Positions 6,290 to 10,229 of a DNA stretch of 10,229 bases are shown in pieces (the stretch's first letter is position 1; every line of letters begins with the position of its first letter). The notes under the pieces were generated by a model, which saw only the letters and a list, made by a program, of their open reading frames with translations, did no database searches and was not told where the DNA came from. Made by a program: the position numbers and the translations under genes. Origin of the DNA: Pelotomaculum sp. UBA5255 (GTDB lineage: Bacteria; Bacillota; Desulfotomaculia; Desulfotomaculales; Pelotomaculaceae); the NCBI GenBank assembly GCA_002408725.1, contig DHTR01000028.1, positions 1-10,229 on the forward strand, given 5' to 3'.

Positions 6290-7266
6290 TAGAGCCACCT
6301 CAACTTTTTAAAAAGGAACAGCATCAGCCCCGATACGCCGAACAGTCCTGCGGAAATAATGAGCGTCGAAAAGTTAAAATTCTGGTAAGGCAGCGGTACG
6401 TTCATCCCAAAAAAGCCGGTCAAAAAGGTCAGCGGCATGAAAATCGTTGAGATCACGGTCAGTACGCGGATGGTGTCATTGGTGCGCGCGCTGATTAACG
6501 AGTAGTAGGTCGCAAGGGCGGCGTCCACCAGGTCGCGGTGGCTGTCTATGGAGTCAGTAATGCGCTCCAGGTGGTCAACCAGGTCCAGGAAGTAGGGTTT
6601 GATATCTTCCCGGATATCAAAATAGGCGTGGCCGCCGGAGTTGATACTGGTAAAAATCCGTTTCTGGGGTAAGACGGCACGGCGGATGGTCAAAATCGTT
6701 CTTTTCAAGGAAAGAAATTCCTCCGTGATTTGCTTGCTGGGCTGCTCGTATATCTCATCTTCAAGCTCGTCAATACGAACGCCGATACGCTCCATGATGG
6801 GGAAAATTTCGTCGGTGTTACCGTCAATGATGGCATAAAGGAAAAATTCCATGCCCTTGCTCATGTACTGCGGACTCTGAAGGCTTACCCTGGCAATCCG
6901 TCCCAGTACAGGAAGAGTCTGTTTGTGAACTGTTACCACAAAGTTTGGTCCGAGAAACACGTCTAGCTGGACCAGAACGATTTCCTCTTCCGAATCCTCG
7001 TCATAGCGAAGGGCGTGCATGACGAAGAAGTAATAGTCTTCATAGTTGTCAAGCTTGGGGCGGGGGCTGTAACTTAGACAGTCTTCCACCGCCAGAGGGT
7101 GAAACTCAAGGATTTTAGCAACATACTTTATTTCTTCTTCTGTAAATTTATACAGGTCCACCCACAAGAGATCTTCTTCATTTTTTAAAAACAAGTTTTT
7201 TTTGTCGAGATCCACGTCATGGTACATCTGCCGGTCGCTGTGGCTGTAAAGATAGGTTTTAATCAT
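6289..7266 (-). CDS. corA: CorA-type magnesium/cobalt transport protein
   Basis: A 325-residue membrane channel of the CorA/MIT family, which admits Mg2+ (and Co2+) as a homopentamer. The large acidic N-terminal domain (about residues 1-260) is cytoplasmic and includes FHPLAVEDC, a typical CorA segment, and long helical stretches. Two transmembrane helices follow near 268-286 and 300-319. The signature GMN is at 287-289 (FFGMNV), and the basic KKLRWL tail is normal for the family. I place the start at ATG 7266, giving MIKTYLYS and the family's usual length; it has a G-rich site (complement of 7273-7278) six bases upstream. A longer frame back to GTG 7380 would use a start codon inside a ribosome binding site and is rejected. 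Expression is very probably Mg2+-controlled through the M-box riboswitch and terminator upstream, and perhaps coupled to a short upstream ORF that overlaps its start. Confidence 0.93.
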   Translation of the reverse strand: MIKTYLYSHSDRQMYHDVDLDKKNLFLKNEEDLLWVDLYKFTEEEIKYVAKILEFHPLAVEDCLSYSPRPKLDNYEDYYFFVMHALRYDEDSEEEIVLVQLDVFLGPNFVVTVHKQTLPVLGRIARVSLQSPQYMSKGMEFFLYAIIDGNTDEIFPIMERIGVRIDELEDEIYEQPSKQITEEFLSLKRTILTIRRAVLPQKRIFTSINSGGHAYFDIREDIKPYFLDLVDHLERITDSIDSHRDLVDAALATYYSLISARTNDTIRVLTVISTIFMPLTFLTGFFGMNVPLPYQNFNFSTLIISAGLFGVSGLMLFLFKKLRWL

Positions 7267-7372
7267 CTTCTGCCCCCCAATCTGACAATATCTTGTGTAG
7301 ATGAAGGATCCAATAAACACGACGGAAGGAAGCTTTCCTGCATCTTCTGCCGGCCGGATCAGGGTCCGCCAT
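7259..7372 (-). CDS. Possible 37-residue upstream ORF overlapping the corA start
   Basis: ATG 7372 follows a strong AGGGAGGTG site on the minus strand (ending near 7378) by about five bases, better than the site of corA itself. The frame encodes 37 residues starting MADPDPAGRRCRKAS and ends GAEDD, with TAA at 7261-7259. The corA ATG is at 7266-7264, so start and stop overlap as ATGATTAA, a classic arrangement for translational coupling. The ORF lies after the riboswitch terminator, so it is only made when the leader is read through. I do not recognise the peptide. It may be a coupling or leader peptide, or the ribosome binding site may be chance; codon use and conservation are untested. Confidence 0.4.
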   Translation of the reverse strand: MADPDPAGRRCRKASFRRVYWILHLHKILSDWGAEDD

Positions 7373-7399
7373 TTTTTCACCTCCCTGGATCACAAAAAT

Positions 7400-7428
7400 A
7401 AAAAAACCCTCATCAAATTAGAAGGCTT
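7400..7428 (-). terminator. Riboswitch-controlled intrinsic terminator of the corA leader
   Basis: On the minus strand AAGCCTTC (7428-7421) pairs with GAGGGTTT (7411-7404), with two G-U pairs and a 9-base loop, and is followed by a seven-T run (complement of 7400-7406). Its 5' arm can instead pair with the 3' end of the M-box: CCTTCT (7425-7420) with AGAAGG (7459-7454). That gives a mutually exclusive antiterminator. High Mg2+ would free the terminator and shut corA off. Confidence 0.85.
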
Positions 7429-7454
7429 GTTACACAAAGAAATGACAAATACAC

Positions 7455-7615
7455 CTTCTCCGCTCGTAAAAGTTTTGACACGTACACAGCTAGGGATAAG
7501 ATCCCAGCCACATTAAGTAAAACCTTAAGCCGGCAGTACCTGTTAACCCGTAGGCGTCTCTCGACATTTCCGGGTAGTGGCATGTGTCTGTGTAGAAGCC
7601 TCACCTAACGAAGAA
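7455..7615 (-). ncRNA. M-box (ykoK leader) Mg2+ riboswitch aptamer
   Basis: The minus strand carries the main conserved blocks of the M-box class in order: CTTCGTTAGGTGAGGCT at the 5' side, then ACCCGGAAATGTC, GAGACGCCTACGGGTTAACA, TTAATGTGGCTGG, and ACTTTTACGAGCGGAGAAG at the 3' side. The closing P1 helix forms between TTCTTCGTT (7615-7607) and AGCGGAGAA (7464-7456), nine pairs including two G-U. About 160 nt is the normal size. M-boxes fold around several Mg2+ ions; in Bacillus this turns off mgtE by releasing a terminator. Here the P1 3' strand overlaps the antiterminator strand, so the same logic is expected for corA. Confidence 0.93.
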
Positions 7616-7634
7616 TATTCTGTTTTCAATCTAA

Positions 7635-7663
7635 AGCATATGCTATCCATAGAAATAAGTCAA
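7635..7663 (-). promoter_or_regulatory. Sigma-A promoter of the corA leader
   Basis: On the minus strand TTGACT (complement of 7658-7663, five of six -35 bases) is followed by a 17-base spacer and TATGCT (complement of 7635-7640, four of six -10 bases). The predicted start near 7628 puts the M-box P1 helix about 13 bases into the transcript, as expected for a riboswitch leader. Confidence 0.7.
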
Positions 7664-7671
7664 CCGGTTGA
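7660..7671. promoter_or_regulatory. Perfect 12-bp palindrome at the -35 of divergent transcription
   Basis: TCAACCGGTTGA is perfectly palindromic. Its left half is part of the -35 box of the corA promoter, and its right half opens a TTGATG that could serve as a weak rightward -35 toward htrA. It could be an operator shared by both directions, or simply the mirror of two similar hexamers. Confidence 0.35.
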
Positions 7672-7723
7672 TGGTATTGCCCTTCATTTAACTTATTGTT
7701 TTTTTTTTTGTAGGTTTCCCCAA

Positions 7724-7753
7724 TATTTTAAGGTTATTTTAAGACTTCTAAGG
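7724..7753 (+). repeat. Tandem TTTTAAG-type repeats upstream of htrA
   Basis: TATTTTAAGG (7724-7733), TATTTTAAGA (7735-7744) and a weaker TTCTAAGG (7746-7753) follow one another with 11- and 9-base steps, so all face one side of the helix. OmpR/PhoB-type regulators bind such 10-11-base direct repeats, and one is encoded just downstream of htrA. A regulatory link is inferred, not shown. Confidence 0.4.
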
Positions 7754-7808
7754 CAATATGGACTCAGTTCAGAGGTTTATGATAAAATTTTTAAAGGAGG
7801 AAGATACC

Positions 7809-8966
7809 ATGAAACGTATTATTCAGATTCCGAGTGCCCGGATCCTTGGGGCTTTTCTGGCGGGGGCGCTGTTGGTAGCCGCCGCGATCTTTGCTTTTAA
7901 CTTGAACGGGCTGCCTCACCTGTCCTGGGCGGCGGACGATAGCGGCCAGGGAGTGCTTGCAGCTGCGCCGCTGCCCGGGCTGGGGCCGGATACCATCCCC
8001 AATATTGTTTCCAACGTCAGCCCGGCCGTGGTTCGGATCGATACAGCCGTGCAGCAAAAAGCAAGAAAACAAAATCCTTTGTTTAACGACCCGTTTTTTA
8101 GAGAATTTTTCAGCGACCAATTACGTGTTCCGTCCCAACCTGAAATTGCCCGGGGCATGGGTTCCGGATTCATAGTGTCATCCGACGGGTATATCTTGAC
8201 CAATGAGCATGTGATCAGTGGGGCGGACACCATTGAAGTTACCTTATCCAGCCGGGATCAGCCCTATCCGGCCCGCCTGGTGGGGTCCGACCACGACCTT
8301 GACCTGGCGGTGCTGAAAATTGACGCTGACGGTCTGCCTGCCCTGCCGTTGGGCAATTCCGACAGTATCCGGGCAGGGGACTGGGCTATCGCCATTGGGA
8401 ATCCTTACGGGCTTGACCACACGGTAACGATCGGCGTGATCAGCGCGAAAGGGCGGCCGATAACCATCGAGGACCGTCAATACAGGAACCTGCTCCAGAC
8501 AGACGCCTCCATTAACCCCGGCAACAGCGGCGGACCTCTGCTCAACCTGAAGGGTGAAGTGATCGGGATCAATACCGCCATCAACGCTCAGGCCCAGGGC
8601 ATCGGCTTTGCCATCCCCAGCAGCACGGTCCAGGCAGTCTTTGATGATCTAGTGCACAAGGGGGGCGTCGACCATGCCTGGTTGGGTGTTTACCTCCAAC
8701 CGGTGACGCAGGAAATTGCCCAATATTTTGGGCTGCAGAACGAGACGGGGGCGCTGATTGCCTCGGTGGTTAACGGCGGTCCGGCTGCACAGGCGGGGCT
8801 GCAGCGGGGTGACATCGTCGTGCAATTTAATGGCAGTGATGTCAGTACCCCCGCCAACCTCATCGATCTGGTCAGCAAAACCGGAATCGGAAGTCAGGTC
8901 GAAATCAAGTTCATCAGGGGCGGCGAAACCAGGTCCACACTTGCGACCATCGAAGCCAAGAAATAA
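7809..8966 (+). CDS. HtrA/DegP-type serine protease with one PDZ domain, membrane-anchored
   Basis: A 385-residue envelope protease/chaperone that degrades misfolded exported proteins. Residues about 12-34 form an uncleaved signal-anchor helix, so the protease domain lies outside the membrane. The trypsin-like triad is complete: His134 in LTNEHVIS, Asp165 in LDLAVLKI, and Ser240 in GNSGGPLL; MGSGFIVSSDGYILTNEHV is the classic HtrA run-up. A single PDZ domain covers about residues 290-380 (WLGVYLQPV..., GLQRGDIVVQFNG). The start is ATG 7809, eight bases after AAAGGAGG (7793-7800); an in-frame ATG at 7758 lacks such a site and would put charged residues before the anchor. A terminator follows (9051-9075) before a two-component pair that probably senses envelope stress, making co-regulation likely. 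DegQ/YkdA-like naming cannot be settled from sequence. Confidence 0.94.
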   Translation: MKRIIQIPSARILGAFLAGALLVAAAIFAFNLNGLPHLSWAADDSGQGVLAAAPLPGLGPDTIPNIVSNVSPAVVRIDTAVQQKARKQNPLFNDPFFREFFSDQLRVPSQPEIARGMGSGFIVSSDGYILTNEHVISGADTIEVTLSSRDQPYPARLVGSDHDLDLAVLKIDADGLPALPLGNSDSIRAGDWAIAIGNPYGLDHTVTIGVISAKGRPITIEDRQYRNLLQTDASINPGNSGGPLLNLKGEVIGINTAINAQAQGIGFAIPSSTVQAVFDDLVHKGGVDHAWLGVYLQPVTQEIAQYFGLQNETGALIASVVNGGPAAQAGLQRGDIVVQFNGSDVSTPANLIDLVSKTGIGSQVEIKFIRGGETRSTLATIEAKK

Positions 8967-8969
8967 GTT

Positions 8970-9017
8970 GGCAAAAGTGTCTTTTCTGTTTTTGCACCGG
9001 TCCTATGTACTTTTGCC
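8970..9017 (+). repeat. Long-loop inverted repeat after htrA
   Basis: GGCAAAAGT (8970-8978) and ACTTTTGCC (9009-9017) are exact reverse complements separated by 30 bases. The loop has T-rich runs. It begins three bases after the htrA stop and precedes the better terminator at 9051-9075; a 3'-end stabilising role is possible. Confidence 0.35.
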
Positions 9018-9050
9018 TAAACGTTGCGAAGCATCCTGCATCCATTGGTT

Positions 9051-9075
9051 AAAGCCTGCCCGCTTCAGGCTTTTT
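9051..9075 (+). terminator. Intrinsic terminator between htrA and the response regulator
   Basis: AAAGCCTG (9051-9058) pairs with CAGGCTTT (9066-9073) around a 7-base loop, ending in five Ts (9071-9075). The next ribosome binding site (GGAGGT at 9090-9095) starts only 15 bases later. Any regulator-specific promoter must therefore overlap or precede the hairpin, or read-through from htrA supplies the downstream genes. Confidence 0.75.
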
Positions 9076-9100
9076 CCTTATGGTCTTACGGAGGTCTTAA

Positions 9101-9775
9101 ATGACGCCAAAAATTCTGGTAATTGATGATGATCGGAAAATAACCGCGTTGTTGCGACGCACGCTGGTTTTTGAGGGCTACGACGTTCAGGCTGCGCAGG
9201 GAGGCGAGGAGGGCTTGCGGATTGCGGCCTCCTGGCAGCCGGACCTGGTTTTGCTGGACGTACTGATGCCCGGGATGGACGGCTGGGAGGTGTGCAGGAG
9301 GCTGCGCGCTGCCGGCGAGATCCCGATCCTGATGCTGACGGCCCGGGACGAAGTTTTAGACCGCGTCAGGGGATTGGACCTGGGGGCGGACGACTACCTG
9401 GTGAAGCCCTTTGCCCTGGAGGAGTTGCTGGCCAGGATCAGAGCCCTCTTGCGCCGGAAGAAGCCTGGCGAGGCGGTGCTGCAGTCCCTGGCTTACGACG
9501 ACCTGACCCTGGACCACACCACCCGGGAGGTCCGGCGGGGAGGCAGGGTAATCCAGTTGACCGCCAGGGAGTTTGACCTTTTAGCGCTGTTAATGGAGCA
9601 TCCACGGCAGGTGCTGACCCGGGATTTGATTATGGAGCGGGTCTGGGGGTACGACTTCAGCGGGGAGTCCAACGTCCTGGAGGTTTATATCGGCATGCTT
9701 CGGCAGAAGCTGGAGGAGGCCGGAGAAAAGCGTCTGGTCCACACCCTGCGCGGAGTCGGATATGTTCTGAAATAA
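9101..9775 (+). CDS. OmpR/PhoB-family response regulator
   Basis: A 224-residue two-component regulator of standard length. The receiver domain (about 1-118) has the acidic pocket Asp9/Asp10/Asp11, phospho-acceptor Asp53 in LLDVLMPGMDG, Thr80 and Lys102 in the LVKPF motif. The winged-helix DNA-binding domain (about 128-224) shows ALTAREF-like LTAREFDLL, the recognition-helix stretch around ESNVLEVYIGMLRQKL and the closing HTLRGVGYVL. ATG 9101 follows GGAGGT by five bases. The sensor kinase gene starts 54 bases downstream in the same direction, so they are almost surely one operon. Standing right behind an HtrA protease, an envelope-stress role like that of MprA/CssR-type systems is likely. 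Target sites may include the TTTTAAG repeats before htrA. Confidence 0.95.
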   Translation: MTPKILVIDDDRKITALLRRTLVFEGYDVQAAQGGEEGLRIAASWQPDLVLLDVLMPGMDGWEVCRRLRAAGEIPILMLTARDEVLDRVRGLDLGADDYLVKPFALEELLARIRALLRRKKPGEAVLQSLAYDDLTLDHTTREVRRGGRVIQLTAREFDLLALLMEHPRQVLTRDLIMERVWGYDFSGESNVLEVYIGMLRQKLEEAGEKRLVHTLRGVGYVLK

Positions 9776-9829
9776 GTGTCTTGATTATTTGCTTGATGAT
9801 TATCTGTTTGATGAGGAGAAGTGAGGGAA

Positions 9830-10229
9830 ATGTCCCTGCGCTTAAAGCTTACCTTCCTTTACAGCGGCGTCCTGGCCCTGACCTTGCTGGTTTTCGGCGC
9901 CCTTGTTTACTTTTTTATGCAGCACAACATGACTGCCGAGACCGACCGGGCCGTGGCCGAAATCGCCGAGGAGGTGGTCCGCTCCACCAAGATCGTGGGG
10001 AATTATTCGGTGCCGCTGCGGCAGGTGGTGCTTCCCAATATGGACGTTTTCGCCAGTCCCAACACCTACATCCAGGTCCTGGAACAAAACGGGAACGTGG
10101 CAGTCCAGTCCGGAAACCTGGCCGGGCAGATTATGCCTTTGAGCGAGGAAACGCTGCGGCAGGCAGCCAGGGGCAGAGAGTTTTACGAGACGGTGATGTC
10201 CGGCGATCAGGGCATCCGGATCTACAACC
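9830..10229 (+). CDS. Sensor histidine kinase, N-terminal part (runs off the window)
   Basis: The first 133 codons of a membrane sensor that should phosphorylate the preceding response regulator. The start MSLRLKLTFLYSGVLALTLL is typical of these kinases. One transmembrane helix spans about residues 7-29, followed by a predicted outside sensor segment from about 30 to the edge, with YIQVLEQNG and GREFYETV. HAMP, His-box and ATPase domains are beyond the window, so completeness is unknown. The start choice is uncertain: ATG 9830 has AGGG two bases before it and GAGGAG eleven bases before; in-frame GTG 9821 is possible but too close to GAGGAG. The 54-base gap after the regulator holds three TTGAT-type short repeats of no known meaning. 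Confidence 0.88.
   Translation, partial: MSLRLKLTFLYSGVLALTLLVFGALVYFFMQHNMTAETDRAVAEIAEEVVRSTKIVGNYSVPLRQVVLPNMDVFASPNTYIQVLEQNGNVAVQSGNLAGQIMPLSEETLRQAARGREFYETVMSGDQGIRIYN

Noticed and set aside
7267..7380. N-terminal extension of CorA from GTG 7380
   Set aside because: The GTG directly continues a GGGAG ribosome site with no spacing, and the 38 extra residues do not look like CorA, whose homologues begin near MIKTYLYS.
7758..7808. 17-residue N-terminal extension of HtrA from ATG 7758
   Set aside because: No ribosome site precedes it, while AAAGGAGG lies eight bases before ATG 7809, and the extension would be encoded across that site.
1..10229. CRISPR array, tRNA or rRNA genes
   Set aside because: No regularly spaced repeat of 23-45 bases, no tRNA cloverleaf with a TTCRANY loop and no rRNA conserved segment was seen on either strand.

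Overview
The window looks like chromosomal DNA of a Gram-positive, low-to-mid GC anaerobe, most likely a Clostridia/Peptococcaceae-type bacterium (Pelotomaculum/Desulfotomaculum-like). This is an inference from strong AGGAGG-type ribosome binding sites, U-tract terminators, an M-box magnesium riboswitch, a PcsB/CwlO-like coiled-coil protein, and a large flavin/iron-sulfur oxidoreductase of the kind common in anaerobes. No database search was possible.

Layout, left to right. (1) The last 41 codons of galE (UDP-glucose 4-epimerase) run in from the left edge. One base after its stop begins an exported coiled-coil protein of 378 residues with a beta-rich C-terminal half. (2) A gene-poor stretch of about 700 bases (1265-1969) holds two adjacent palindromic elements, an orphan intrinsic terminator and a pair of direct repeats. 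(3) A satP/yaaH-type acetate transporter starts at a TTG codon and ends at a terminator. (4) A leftward FMN-dependent nitronate monooxygenase/FabK-like enzyme with a C-terminal cysteine cluster is divergent, across 355 bases of AT-rich DNA containing two palindromes, from (5) a rightward 655-residue fusion: GltD-like FAD/NAD(P)H oxidoreductase, 2x[4Fe-4S] ferredoxin and MvhD-like domain. (6) A leftward corA magnesium channel gene converges on it. corA is preceded by a full regulatory leader: promoter, M-box riboswitch aptamer, antiterminator/terminator pair, and a possible 37-codon upstream ORF that overlaps the corA start. (7) A rightward envelope-stress block consists of an HtrA-type serine protease, a terminator, an OmpR/PhoB-type response regulator, and the first 133 codons of its sensor kinase, which runs off the right edge.

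How the parts fit: HtrA plus the two-component pair form a plausible envelope-stress module. CorA and its M-box form a self-contained Mg2+ homeostasis unit. The fusion oxidoreductase probably moves electrons between NAD(P)H, ferredoxin and a thiol or hydrogenase/heterodisulfide-reductase-type partner not encoded here. The most informative single discovery is the corA leader. The less explained items are the palindrome pair at 1473-1555, the corA upstream ORF, and the domain combinations of the 378- and 655-residue proteins.
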